Notes: a model not told the origin generated them from the letters alone. Shown: positions 36,801 through 45,036, counted from the first letter of the stretch. The stretch: 64,000 nt of DNA from Streptomyces sp. HUAS MG91 (GCF_040529335.1 NZ_CP159534.1:496001-560000), one strand, 5' to 3'. Program-made: numbers and translations.

Positions 36801-38861
36801 GGCCGTCGGGTCGACCGGGTCGCTGACGACGACGGGACCGTCGAGCGGTACGTTGCCGCGGTTGGTGAGGCCGATGCCGAAGGTGACGGGCTGGCCGGGC
36901 GGGACCGAGGTCTGTGAGGCGTCCTTGGTGCCCTGGCCGTCCTTGCGCGGCACTTCGACGTTCAGGTTGGTGCAGACGTTGCCCGCGGCGCTGCCCGAAC
37001 CGTTGGAGGGGTTGGCGGCCGAGCCGTCGGCGCAGTCCTTGACGCCGTCCTCGGCGTCGCCCTCGTCGGCCTGGTCGTTGAGCGTGCCGTGCACGTCGAG
37101 GCCGGCGGTCGCGTTCTGCTCGATGGTGCCCTTGCCGGTGGCGTCGGTGCCGCGGTAGGTCACGGAGATCGAGGCGGCGGGCCCGCCGCCGGGGCAGCCG
37201 AGGTCGGTGGTCTGGGTGGCGGGCGGGTTGGTGAAGTTCTGCGGCGGCAGGACCGTGCCGTCGCGGCAGGTGACGGTGAGCGTGGCGTCGGTGGCACCGG
37301 CCGGGAAGCGCAGCCGGGCCTGCGTCATGTCGGTCTTGTCGAACTCGCTCGCGGCGGAATCCGACGGTTCGGTGATGGTCATCTCGCTGACGGGGAACGG
37401 CGAGGTGTTCTTGGAGTCGACCGTCGCCGTGATGCCGGGCTCGGTCCCGATGACGGCGGTGCCGTCGGCCTGCCAGTCGCCGTCGGTGTCGGAGAAGAAC
37501 TTCTTGCTGAGGTCGATCGAGGCGACGTTGGGCAGGATGTCGTGGTCGGCGCAGGCGTCCGGGCCGTCCAGGTCGCGGCGGAGCCGGAAGTCGATGCCGG
37601 GGCTCGCGCAGTTCTCCACGGTCTGCCGGTCGCTGGGGTCGATCGCGTCGCCGGTGGACCGGTTCTCGTCGCGCAGTTCCACGGTCATGTCGACCTTGGC
37701 GCCCTCGGGGTCCGCGGGCAGCGGGGTGCCCGCGGAGTTGGAGAACGTGTAGACGATGCCGGTGATGTCGGCGGGGTCGACGCCGGGCGGGAGCATGACG
37801 TCGGGGCCGGGACCGACCGGGCCGGTGATCAGTTCACTCGGGGAGCAGCCTCCGCCGGGCTTCACGCACACCGACACCTGCACCTGGTCGGCGCCGTCCG
37901 GCATGCGGGTGACCGGTCCGACCTGGGTGACGTCGAAGTTGTCGAAGAGGTCCGGGTCGGTCTCGGAGATGGTGATCGCGTTGACGTCGGTGGAGGTCGA
38001 CGACGTGTTCGCGGCGCCCAGCGAGATCTTCGACTCGCCGCCGCTGCCCGCCACGGTGGACGAGGGGCTCCAGGTCTTCGTACCGATCACCATCGGCCGG
38101 CGCGGCACGTGCACGGTCTGGGTGTCGGAGTCCTCGACCGGGGCGGCGTTGTCGGCGTCCGCCTTCGCCGTGTTGGTGATCGCGTCGCCGTCGTTGAGGT
38201 CGGTGTCCTCGGGCACGCGCACCGTGATGAGGATGTCCTGCGAGCCGCCCGCGGCGAGGCCGAACGACCCCGGGGGGTTGGGCGGCGTGGGCAGGGACTC
38301 GGTGAAGTTCGCGGTGATCTTCCCGGTCTGCTGGTCGTAGTCGATGGTGTAGTTGGCGCCGTCCGACGGCACCGTCACCAGTTCGAGGCCGGGCGGCAGG
38401 GTGTCCTCCATGGCCGCGCTCACACACGCCTCGGTCAGCGAGGAGCAGGACACGGTGATGCGGTACGTGTACTCCGAGCCGGGCACCAGCGGATCCGGGA
38501 CATCCACCGCTTCCTTGCTCACGGTCAGCTGAGCCGTGTCGGCGGCCCGCTTGCCCGCGGCCTTGCCCTTGCCCGCTGCGCCCTTGCTCTTGCCCTTCGG
38601 CTTCTCCTTCGGCTTTTCCTTCGTCGCGGACGGCGAGCGGTGCCGCGACGAGGGGGAGGGCGAGGGAGAGCCCGTGGCGGAGGGCGAGGCCGACGGGGAC
38701 GCGGACGCCGTGCTCGACGGCCTGCCGGACGCGCCGGCCGAGGACGCGGACGGAACCGGATCCGGTCCCGCCATGGCCGGTGCCGTCACCAGCGCGACCT
38801 GCGCGAGCAGCAACGCCACGACGGTGCGCGCTCGTGGTCGTCTCCTGTGCAACCTGCCCAT
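33840..38861 (-). CDS. Large sortase-anchored surface protein with DUF11-like repeats
   Basis: The protein of 1673 residues starts with a Sec signal (RRRPRARTVVALLLAQVALV, cut near PAMAG), followed by a Ser/Ala/Pro-rich spacer and a Lys-rich stretch. The body is a string of DUF11-like beta-sandwich repeats, with sentences such as GNVPLDGPVVVSDPVD and GNAPIDPLRISDPIPAD. Near the end two DUF5979-like domains contain AECTVTE and AVCRVWE. The C-terminus has LPDTG at 1637-1641, a hydrophobic helix and RRRSRRH, the sortase signal. The ATG at 38,861 follows GGGAGAG and puts the signal peptide at the start. Likely a cell-wall adhesin or structural protein; unrelated to the metabolite genes by function. 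Confidence 0.9.
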   Translation of the reverse strand: MGRLHRRRPRARTVVALLLAQVALVTAPAMAGPDPVPSASSAGASGRPSSTASASPSASPSATGSPSPSPSSRHRSPSATKEKPKEKPKGKSKGAAGKGKAAGKRAADTAQLTVSKEAVDVPDPLVPGSEYTYRITVSCSSLTEACVSAAMEDTLPPGLELVTVPSDGANYTIDYDQQTGKITANFTESLPTPPNPPGSFGLAAGGSQDILITVRVPEDTDLNDGDAITNTAKADADNAAPVEDSDTQTVHVPRRPMVIGTKTWSPSSTVAGSGGESKISLGAANTSSTSTDVNAITISETDPDLFDNFDVTQVGPVTRMPDGADQVQVSVCVKPGGGCSPSELITGPVGPGPDVMLPPGVDPADITGIVYTFSNSAGTPLPADPEGAKVDMTVELRDENRSTGDAIDPSDRQTVENCASPGIDFRLRRDLDGPDACADHDILPNVASIDLSKKFFSDTDGDWQADGTAVIGTEPGITATVDSKNTSPFPVSEMTITEPSDSAASEFDKTDMTQARLRFPAGATDATLTVTCRDGTVLPPQNFTNPPATQTTDLGCPGGGPAASISVTYRGTDATGKGTIEQNATAGLDVHGTLNDQADEGDAEDGVKDCADGSAANPSNGSGSAAGNVCTNLNVEVPRKDGQGTKDASQTSVPPGQPVTFGIGLTNRGNVPLDGPVVVSDPVDPTAAPNPFDSVRITSVTPKVTPANLAYDLEVYDPDANAWVAYDAGDAALLERAKGVRIVVPGGLPVGASVHADITVQLRDGVPNGTVISNCAAATSDGAALGDNFCSQNATVGDASSEASLNKALSPSTVTRPYPGSPAADVHATLTVVNKGNVNLHQLVATDFDTDFFDAVDFVSLDGVSFPKGADQVKVDVCTARCGTANPEIVEGTWTGSDTPGLPAGVSAADVQGIRVTFRSENGDAIVPVEGSPTFDGACKTASVCFTVKPRQTLRSDSSKTIPDHLEDTVTGSGSSDKHGTFTIPPADADLNITDGDPKLYVEKTKDAVVQPGVSQPFTLTVKNTGNAPIDPLRISDPIPADLVVDEDFAGNSGYYSITVTTPDGTAKPAKVDFTADRNANGKITGLHWDFPDWVMYPGATVTITFHVKLRGGVEAGTKIPNTFGAGSPGHDVPCDSSSPRLGEVDDDPAYGDGHYCTSSATLTTEAGTAFDADKWITGNADLGFYNSLTGEYIPVGDARCPNLVSGGATYTRYPCTALVLPGQNYRQLITVDNIGTNPATDYDLLDVLPFVGDTGVLLGESDRGTEWDPRPRLAGPVTLDGPGTLGAEYTTTPQPCRDEVPTPRRNCADATWSGDWTADDTAFFTHIDFDGGLAPGDGFTLSFPMSSPTDLTDKGSRNDLSLAWNSFANKETVQVGGGSVTLPVTEPPKSGIGMVFGTLRVDKTVTHAPNGDTTGPYGIEYDCVVTPDIGKPVSVRHGTGEITPGKPFTVTDVPAGAVCRVWETDTDGATSDHAGEANAASVTIRPETTTDAPSVVDVTNDYPQRSLDIVKKVEDPSGADHGPFTIDVDCTWRDKELDGFPRHLTFDGAGRQRIDGLPVGAECTVTESGTDGADKVVVTAQPDAADDAGDDSSATVVLRPTGPAQATVTNTYDNPPTSPSPSPSGHTPPPGGHGKLPDTGWSFGPALAVTAAMLLAGLLLTGFTVRRRSRRH

Positions 38862-39259
38862 ATACCCGTCTCTCCCTGGGCTCGATCGAGATGCGACTCC
38901 GTGTGATGCGCGTGTCCGCTGACACGTCATCAGAGACGCCCGCACCAAACCTAGGCAGGACAAATACGACTATTGGGCAGCGCTTCGCCAAGCCACCGCA
39001 ACGTCACTCGAACGCGGCCTCGCCGTTGGTGCGGATGGCTCTCCGGTCGGCAGGCGACGTGGGCCGCCCCGGTCCAGGCGCCCGGCCCGCTCCTCGCCCG
39101 CTCGCCGCCCCGCACTGAGCGCCAGTCCGGTGCGGCCCACGGTCTCGGCGTGTATCCACAAACCAGCAGGTGCTTGACACCGCCCGTCGACCGATACTGA
39201 CGTCATCAAGGCCTGGGTCCCGCTGCCAGAAAAGATGCGGATCAGAGCAGCAACGGCTC
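38862..39259. promoter_or_regulatory. Intergenic region with probable ancestral dhaK promoter
   Basis: Nearly 400 bases without a recognisable gene. A TTGACA box at 39,174-39,179 and a TGACGTCA palindrome at 39,198-39,205 lie 60-110 bases before the short dhaK-like 5' end at 39,260. The best -10-like hexamer (GATACT, 39,193) is only 13 bases from TTGACA, so the promoter call is tentative. Confidence 0.3.
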
Positions 39260-39299
39260 ACGTCACCGGGAGGTACCGATGAGAATGTTGATCAAAGTG
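39260..39299 (+). repeat. Left copy of a 40-base direct repeat matching the dhaK start region
   Basis: The segment, which includes GGAGGTACC and an ATG with the first seven codons, matches 48,182-48,221 at 36 of 40 positions. There the same sequence is the ribosome site and start of the real dhaK. Codons here read MRMLIKVP and then the frame runs into unrelated DNA, so this is a severed 5' end. The repeat brackets the transposon-rich island. Confidence 0.75.
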
Positions 39300-39364
39300 C
39301 CCTGGTTTGGCGCGGCCGCAGGTCAGGACCATGCTGTGGGCTCTCAGGTCAGCAATCTCCCAGC

Positions 39365-39610
39365 ATGAGTCAGGAGCTGTGCACTTTGGCGACCAAACTC
39401 ATCCGGGTGCCGATCCGCGGCCGGAAACTCAAGCGATGGCAGCGCCGCTACAACACCACCCACGCCAAGATCCGCTGCGTCGGCGAACGGGCCGTTGCCA
39501 CGCTGAAGGGCTGGCGAGTCCTCCGCAAGATCCGATGCAGCACCAACCGAATCACCGACCTCGTCCGAGCCGTCCTCACGCTTCATCTGGCCAGGTCAAC
39601 GCCAAGATGA
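39365..39610 (+). pseudogene. IS5-family transposase, C-terminal remnant
   Basis: About 80 residues with RWQRRYNTTHAKIRCVGERA and TLKGWRVLRKIRCSTNRIT match the C-terminal end of DDE transposases of IS5-type elements, in which the last catalytic Glu lies in the ERAVATLK segment. The N-terminal catalytic half is absent. It abuts an IS256-type remnant in another frame, so it is a relic. Confidence 0.7.
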
Positions 39611-39864
39611 AACGCGCTCACCGGGTCCATCTGCGCACGACGAATCCGATCGAGTCGACCTTCAGCACGGTGAAGTTGCGGACCAAGGTCACCCGCGGCG
39701 CCCGCAGCCCGGCCGCGGCCCTGGCGGTGGTGTTCAAGCTCGCCGAGTCCGCCCAGGCCCGCTGGCGCGGGATCACCGCACCCCATCTCGTTGCCCTCGT
39801 CCGCAATGGCGCCCGCTTCGAACGCGGCGTCCTGGTCGAGCGTGAGCAGGACGCCGCGGCATGA
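39607..39864 (+). pseudogene. IS256-family (mutator-type) transposase, C-terminal remnant
   Basis: The 85 residues from MKRAHRVH onward include TTNPIESTFSTVKLRTKVT and LAESAQARWRGITAPHLVAL, the conserved end of IS256-type transposases. Full-length proteins are about 400 residues, so four fifths is missing. The gene fragment overlaps the end of the IS5-like relic by 4 bases. Confidence 0.72.
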
Positions 39865-39975
39865 GTGAGCGCGAGTAACGCCCCCTGCTGTTCCTGGACG
39901 TCGACTTTACTGACCGGCAAGCTCACCGGGACGCGCTCAGCGCATGCCCGCACCGCGACGCCCCTGCTGCACGCT
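39861..39975 (+). pseudogene. Broken HAD-like gene, N-terminal fragment
   Basis: Starting at the ATG overlapping the IS256-relic stop, the frame reads MSERE, a stop, then RPLLFLDVDFTDRQ and a further stop near 39,975. RPLLFLDVD is the opening of many actinomycete HAD hydrolases (motif I DxD). With a nonsense codon and no downstream domain it is a decayed fragment. Confidence 0.35.
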
Positions 39976-39980
39976 GAGGG

Positions 39981-41006
39981 CTACGTCATCAACTCGATGT
40001 GCGGGTGCTCGGGCTCCGCCGGGCAGACGAACAGGTGCTGGCGGTAGCCACTGCCTATCTGGACACCGGTCGCGTTGTAGCCGCGGTGGCCGGGGTACGG
40101 TCCAGCACCTGGGTGGGGGTGCGGAGACCAGCTGTTCCCGGCGTCGTCCCCTTCCTCGAACGTGGCGACGGTCATCAGGACCTGCATGTCGGTGCCGCAC
40201 TCGGAGCAGGGCTGCGGGCTGGGGTCGGTGGAGTTCCAGGCGGGCCAGCCACCCACTTTCCAGCCGGGTGCGTTGGACAGCACACAGTCGTAGTACGTGT
40301 CCGGGTCCATGTCTTCCTCTGCGGCCTGCGGCACACTCCACTGCTGGAGCTGCTCCTGCAGTTCTTCGCTCAGCTCCAGATGGTCGGGGTACTCGGTGAT
40401 CTGCTCCGGTTCAAGAACGCACGGTTCCGGTAGATAGCCGTCGAACTGCACTGCGGGCGGCTCGGGGGGCGTGTCGAGAATGCCGGTGACGGCGGCTGCC
40501 GAACGCCAGAAGAGCAGGGTCCTGGGCATGATCGGATGATCGAAGGGGCACCACAGAACCTGCAGCAGGTCCTTGCCCTCCGGCGGGCTCAGATCGGGCA
40601 CATCCCTTACGTACAGCTGCGCGACGGGCAGCATCGCTATGGGGCCGTCGTACGCCCGGACAGCCAGCCTCACCGGATACGTCCGAGGCGGCCGGATCCG
40701 CTCGAGAGTCTCCCGTTCCTCCGGAGTCAGGTCCCGGCCGTGCGAGGCGGCGAAGATACGTCGCTGCAGCCGCAGATCCGCCGGGGACTGGGCTGGGTTG
40801 ATGCCATCCACCACGTGCGATTCCTCGCATTGCGGCCACGGCTCCTCAGCGGGCCACAGCAGCGGCCCGCCGATCGAGCTGTCGTGCCACGTCGGCGCCC
40901 CAGGACGGGGGTGCAGGCGGGTCGCCGTGCGGGCCAGCGGAGCCAGTTGGGGAAAGACGGCGGCAACGTCGATCGGCCGTGGCGGAGTGACAGGAGTGAC
41001 ATTCAT
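39981..41006 (-). CDS. DUF1963-family protein
   Basis: The 341-residue protein opens with the DUF1963-like stretch SIGGPLLWPAEEPWPQC and later has LLQVLWCPFDH and a C-terminal HLFVCPAEPEH, with several Cys/His pairs (CSECGTDMQ) that may bind a metal. The function of the family is not known to me. The ATG at 41,006 has an AGGA site 8 bases upstream. It is a single gene within the accessory island. Confidence 0.75.
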   Translation of the reverse strand: MNVTPVTPPRPIDVAAVFPQLAPLARTATRLHPRPGAPTWHDSSIGGPLLWPAEEPWPQCEESHVVDGINPAQSPADLRLQRRIFAASHGRDLTPEERETLERIRPPRTYPVRLAVRAYDGPIAMLPVAQLYVRDVPDLSPPEGKDLLQVLWCPFDHPIMPRTLLFWRSAAAVTGILDTPPEPPAVQFDGYLPEPCVLEPEQITEYPDHLELSEELQEQLQQWSVPQAAEEDMDPDTYYDCVLSNAPGWKVGGWPAWNSTDPSPQPCSECGTDMQVLMTVATFEEGDDAGNSWSPHPHPGAGPYPGHRGYNATGVQIGSGYRQHLFVCPAEPEHPHIELMT

Positions 41007-41373
41007 GGCCGCAATCCTGCCAATCGCCTGTGACAACGGCCCTCGTGACCGCCCCACGAAGAGTTCCGGCACGGGCGCCACCCGGGAGAGCGCACCGCCG
41101 ATCCGTTGCTATTCGCAGTCCTCGATCATTGGCTGCGGGCCCCTCAAGGCTCCACGCGGTGATCCACAGGAATTGACAATTGCTCCAGCAGCACCTCTGA
41201 ACGGACAACGAGCGACGGCCCGACCCTGCGATGAAGCGTGGCCGCTATCGCACCATCCCACTCCGGCTGCCGGGTGGCGCTACCGCCTCCACGATGCCTT
41301 CCTCGAGTGAGTACCGACGGACGATGAGCCAGCTTCGATCGAGCACGCCCACGTCGAACGCCGCCGCCAAGCC
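41007..41373. other. Gap with no recognised gene
   Basis: Short frames occur on both strands but none has a ribosome site or a family resemblance that I can support. The composition is a little less GC-rich than the flanks, as in other decayed parts of the island. Confidence 0.4.
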
Positions 41374-41856
41374 TCACTCACTCGCGCGCTGAGAGGCTGC
41401 GTGGGCGGCAGCCTGATGCCAGGTGTCGACGGCTCGGTTGGTGGCGGGTTGTGGGGTGGTTTCGGTGACCTGGCCGTGGATGTCGCGGAGGTCGTGGAAG
41501 GTGAAGGTGGCGAATACGTAGGCGTGCCCGTTCACGAGTTTGGTGCTGCCGTTTTGCAGGGCGACCTCGAGGGCACCGTGCAGGGTGCCCTTGTGCGGTG
41601 TGCTCACCCGTACCCGGTAGATGTCCCAGTCGATGTCGTTGATCTGCCGGGTGTCTTCGTCGTCGAGGACGGTGGCGGTGAAGACGTCGTCGGCAATCCG
41701 GGACACCTCGTCGGCGTTGTCGGGATCATAGGTCGTCAGCGCCTCCGGAGGGGAGGAGGCAGCCGTCCACTGCTGGTGCCCCCACCAGCCGGCGCCTGTG
41801 AGCGTGGCGGCCAGGGCGAGCGTGCTGGCGAGGACGGTGAGTCTGGTGCGGGTCAT
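41374..41856 (-). CDS. Small exported protein of unknown function
   Basis: The 160-residue protein has an N-terminal signal or anchor (RTRLTVLASTLALAATLTGA, followed by GWWGHQQW) and an extracellular domain with IDWDIYRVRVSTPHKGTLHG and GHAYVFATFTFHDL, which looks like a small beta-barrel. The ATG at 41,856 puts the signal at the start. Its start is 4 bases from the stop of the metalloprotease gene, so the two are co-transcribed; it may be an inhibitor, chaperone or substrate-binding partner of that protease. Confidence 0.65.
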   Translation of the reverse strand: MTRTRLTVLASTLALAATLTGAGWWGHQQWTAASSPPEALTTYDPDNADEVSRIADDVFTATVLDDEDTRQINDIDWDIYRVRVSTPHKGTLHGALEVALQNGSTKLVNGHAYVFATFTFHDLRDIHGQVTETTPQPATNRAVDTWHQAAAHAASQRASE

Positions 41857-41860
41857 CTGT

Positions 41861-42436
41861 TCATCCCCACAGCTTGTGGTAATTGGCGCGGTCTTTGGAG
41901 GTGGGCTGGGCGTTGGTTGGGACATCGTCGATTTCCTTGGCCATCAGCGTGGGATACCAGTCCGGGTTCTTGTGGCAGAAACCGAGCGCGTGGCCGAGTT
42001 CGTGTGCGGCGACCATCCGCCGGTACATGTCGTCCCCGTAGCGCTTTCCGCGGTCGAGATAAGCGCGGTTGAGGTAGAGGGTGTCAGCGCCCGGGTGCGG
42101 GGCGTACTGGCCCAGAACTCCCTTGAAGTTGTCGCGGGTGCTGTTGACGTCTTGCCATTGGAGGTCGGCGATTGAGCTGGCGTTGTCGGGCCTGAACTTC
42201 ACCTGGGACAGCCCATGCGTACTCCATGCCTTGTGCGCGTGCCGGTAGGCGTCGTTGAACTTGGTCTCGTCCTCCCAGCGCACCTCCCGGCCGTCGACGG
42301 CTGAACGGCCCCGGGAGTCCTTCGCCCCGCCCACACACTTGGCGGCGGCCGCCGCCGTGGATGTGGTCGGAGGCTGGGGCAGAGCGAGCAGAGCAGCCGC
42401 CACGACAGCGGCGCTCCAGGCGAGTTCGGTCGGCAT
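41861..42436 (-). CDS. Secreted zinc metalloprotease with HExxHxxGxxH motif
   Basis: The 191-residue protein has a Sec signal (ELAWSAAVVAAALLALPQPP), then a mature domain with the metzincin motif HELGHALGFCH near residue 145 and a downstream YPTLMAKEI that can serve as the Met-turn. Paired cysteines occur at KCVGG and GFCH. Length and motif resemble matrixin/snapalysin-like small proteases. The ATG at 42,436 follows GGGAGA. The next gene encodes a small exported protein. Confidence 0.8.
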   Translation of the reverse strand: MPTELAWSAAVVAAALLALPQPPTTSTAAAAAKCVGGAKDSRGRSAVDGREVRWEDETKFNDAYRHAHKAWSTHGLSQVKFRPDNASSIADLQWQDVNSTRDNFKGVLGQYAPHPGADTLYLNRAYLDRGKRYGDDMYRRMVAAHELGHALGFCHKNPDWYPTLMAKEIDDVPTNAQPTSKDRANYHKLWG

Positions 42437-43063
42437 GAATCTCCCAGACACTTGAGGCGGAGAACAGGGGAAGCGTGGAGGGTGCCCTCGATCGGGCGAG
42501 CGCCTACGGCGCGCAGGGGGGCCTTCGGCAGCGGATGACCGTGCTGTCCGGGCGTTCCCGGCTCGTTGCAGGGACGTGCGGTTCCCGCTGCGGCCCCCGC
42601 CCGGGCGGCCGGAGCCGCTAGTCGCGTGACGGCACGCGGGCGGCGAGGTTGGCCAGCAGCCAGCGGGCCGTTTCATGGTCCGGGGCGCTGCCGTTGACGA
42701 CTGCGCCCCGGACCGTCACGATCTCCTGTGCTTCTTCAAGGGACAGCAGGGGCAGCAGGGGCAGCAGCGGAGGGAGCGGGGCGTCGGCGAGGGGAGGCCG
42801 TCGATGTCGGTCACGCCGGTGCAACTGATGGCTTCACGCGGAGGTCACGGTCTCGCACTCTGCGCCGGGCCCGAGCTGAGCGTGCTGGGCGAGCCGTCCC
42901 CGAGTTGACGCCTGCTCGGCAGGCAGCGGGACTCGGGCTCCGGCTGGCTGACCGTGTGCCTGGACTCGCCGGCCTGGGCGACGGGGCGAGGGGCTGGACC
43001 ATCACGCCCCGATTCCCGTGTGGTCCGAGCGCAGAGGAGGCCGACGGCGGGGGTGAGCCGGGG
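42437..43063. other. Mostly non-coding, degraded stretch
   Basis: There is no gene here that I can support. A leftward 68-codon frame (42,618-42,824) ends in EEAQEIVTVRGAVVNGSAPD and ETARWLLANLAARV, which looks like a folded C-terminus, but its N-terminal part is a low-complexity run from a GGGGCAGCA-type repeat. It is probably a relic. Confidence 0.35.
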
Positions 43064-43837
43064 TCAGGCCGCCGGCGGCTGGCTGGACGGGGTCGCCTGG
43101 TCGGCGGGCTGTTCCAGTTGCTGCTGGCGGCGCCGCTGCTCGTTGCGGTGGTCTTCGACTCGCTGGGTGAACTTCTTCAGCGCCTCGTCCTCCTGACCGG
43201 GGCCGTATTCGCCGTAGGGGCCGATGCCTAGGGTGACGGCGTTGACTTCTTCCTCGATGGCGTCGGCGGTCTGCTGCAGGAAGTAACTGCGTTCGCGGAA
43301 CTTGTAGTAGCCGGTGAACATGGCGGCGACCGTGATAGCGAAGCTGATCGCGGTCAGGGCGACGCTCTGCCAGGTCAGCTCCTTGCCGGTGTCCAAGGCC
43401 GCGATCGTGGTCGTGGATGCTGAGCCGACCATGATGAGGGTCTGCAGGCGGTTGTGGATGCGCCGGTACTTTCGGCTGTCGGTCTCGTACTGCTCAATGA
43501 CAGACGCCACGTCGGTTCGATACAGCTTGCGCCGCTCGTCGAGGGGAGGCTCACGCAGCGCACTGACGATCCGGGCGGCTTCGCGTTTGATCTCACGTTG
43601 GTCTTCCAGATCAACCAGCCCGTCCTCGGGCCGCCGCCAGCGTGCACCGGCTATAGCTGCTCCGATGCACAGCACGATAAGGGCACCGAAGAAGACATCG
43701 ATACCGGCATAGCGGGAGGGCGTCTGCCAGTTCTGTGCCGTCCAGCCGAGCCCCGCCATGAGCGCGACACACGCGACGACCACAGATACGCGACGAAGAC
43801 GGACGATCGACCGAGCGCGAGCAAGGTCGCGTTCCAT
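43064..43837 (-). CDS. DUF4231/SLATT-like membrane protein
   Basis: The 257-residue protein has two TM segments near residues 18-60, then a soluble stretch, then a second TM pair around LQTLIMVGSASTTTIAALDT and VALTAISFAITVAAMFTGYY. After the second pair comes YKFRERSYFLQQTADAIEEE, the hallmark of DUF4231, which is related to SLATT pore-type effectors of nucleotide-signalling defence systems. The C-terminus is Gln/Arg-rich. No cyclase or SLOG gene is next to it, so a defence role is only a possibility. Confidence 0.75.
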   Translation of the reverse strand: MERDLARARSIVRLRRVSVVVACVALMAGLGWTAQNWQTPSRYAGIDVFFGALIVLCIGAAIAGARWRRPEDGLVDLEDQREIKREAARIVSALREPPLDERRKLYRTDVASVIEQYETDSRKYRRIHNRLQTLIMVGSASTTTIAALDTGKELTWQSVALTAISFAITVAAMFTGYYKFRERSYFLQQTADAIEEEVNAVTLGIGPYGEYGPGQEDEALKKFTQRVEDHRNEQRRRQQQLEQPADQATPSSQPPAA

Positions 43838-44001
43838 ACAGCCCCCGCGGCGTCACCCGCAGCGCCAGCACCGAGAACGTCGCTTTGACCGACAGCAGTC
43901 CGGGAGACGTTGCGGCTGCTCGCTGAGGACGACGAACGGCTCGACCAGGCCCGGCGTCGGCACGCTGATGGCGAGCGAGCCACGGGGCATGTCCGTCGAG
44001 A

Positions 44002-44049
44002 CCGTCCCGGCCTTGTCCTCCCAGCGCTGGGGGGACAAGGCCGGGACGG
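44002..44049 (-). terminator. Hairpin after the tandem-repeat protein gene
   Basis: A perfect 17-base-pair stem (44,002-44,018 with 44,033-44,049) with a 14-base loop starts 10 bases beyond the stop of the gene at 44,059. Confidence 0.8.
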
Positions 44050-44058
44050 GCGGGAGCG

Positions 44059-44655
44059 TCAGCGTACGTGGACGGCCCCGGTGTGGGCGTTGAGCGTGTA
44101 GTGGTGGCCGTGGGTGCGGGCTGTGCTGTGGCCGGCGTCCAGGGCGGCGATGCGCACTCCGTGCCGGGTGATCCAGGCCTGGTAGGTGCCGTTGGGCAGC
44201 TTGGTGACGTGGGCGATGGCGCCGTCCCCGAGCCGCACGTCGCGGGTCTTGCCGGTCTGATTCGTGTGGTGCTTGTCCTGGTGCTGCGGCACGTTCTGCT
44301 CGCTGTGCCAGCCGCCGGGGTGCACCACGCCGACGAAGCCGTTCGCCTGGTTGAGCTCATACGTGTAGCCGTGTACGCGCTGCGACTTGTGCGCGGAATC
44401 GAGCGCCGCGATCCGCACCCCCTTGTGCGTGACCCAGGCCTGGTAGGTACCGTTCGCCAGCTTGGTGACATACGCGGAACTGCCGTCGCTGAGCGGCAGG
44501 GTTTCGGTGTGGCCTGCCCGAGCGCCATGCTGGGCGGCGGCCGCAGGCGCGGTGGTCGTTGGAGCGGCTTCGGCGGTGGCGGCGACGGCGGTCACGGCGC
44601 CGAGGCCGAGAACAGCGGATGCCAGAGACGTGCGGAGCATACGAGAGGTCTGCAT
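44059..44655 (-). CDS. Secreted protein with two tandem repeats
   Basis: The 198-residue protein has a signal peptide (RTSLASAVLGLGAVTAVAAT, cut after AEAA) and two copies of a roughly 43-residue unit. Each runs from VTKLxNGTYQAW through GVRIAALD to HGYTYELN or HGHHYTLN. The units are joined by a His/Gln/Asn-rich linker (QHQDKHHTNQTG). The repeated VTK...YQAW...IAALD pattern suggests small beta-meanders; no known family is recognised. The ATG at 44,655 follows GGAAAGGGG; an upstream ATG is possible. Confidence 0.7.
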   Translation of the reverse strand: MQTSRMLRTSLASAVLGLGAVTAVAATAEAAPTTTAPAAAAQHGARAGHTETLPLSDGSSAYVTKLANGTYQAWVTHKGVRIAALDSAHKSQRVHGYTYELNQANGFVGVVHPGGWHSEQNVPQHQDKHHTNQTGKTRDVRLGDGAIAHVTKLPNGTYQAWITRHGVRIAALDAGHSTARTHGHHYTLNAHTGAVHVR

Positions 44656-45036
44656 GCGCCGGCCCCTTTCCATGAGTCGAACGAGTCGAGCGGGTTGACT
44701 GAGTCGAACGCGTCGTGTGGACCGCGTACTCATGAAGCTAGGAGCCGTACATCAAGACATTCCGTATGAAACATCACAGACGGGTGACAGCGTTCCGCTA
44801 GACGTCATTTCCGCACGAAAGTCCTTGTCGCCGCAGGTCTTCAGCCACGGCCACAAGTCCCGCGCCCCACCCCGGTCAAGCACGGCAAGGGGTACAAGGA
44901 GAAAACAGGCGCCGTTCGGCACCATCACATCGAGGTCGGCGCGCGACCCGAGACCTGATGGTCACGGGCACTGGAGGCCGATCGGTCTTGACCGAGCGCC
45001 TTCGTCATGGGCGGGCGGGGCGTTTCGGGGTTCTCG
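44656..45036. other. Gap with no recognised gene
   Basis: Between two leftward genes. The first 80 bases hold the leader of the tandem-repeat gene; the direct repeat of GAGTCGAACG/GAGTCGAGCG around 44,677-44,710 is notable. The rest has no supportable coding frame. Confidence 0.35.

Noticed and set aside
33666..36917. Rightward frame of more than 1000 codons opposite the surface-protein gene
   Set aside because: No known motif, Gly/Asp/Val bias, and the leftward gene has a signal peptide, repeats and a sortase motif.
33840..38861. Repeated segments taken for a CRISPR array or DNA repeat
   Set aside because: The repetition is at protein level (DUF11-like domains) and poorly conserved in DNA.
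39365..39864. A complete insertion sequence
   Set aside because: Only C-terminal ends of two different transposase families are present, and no terminal inverted repeats were found.
42618..42824. A 68-codon leftward gene
   Set aside because: Its first half is translated low-complexity repeat and there is no ribosome site.
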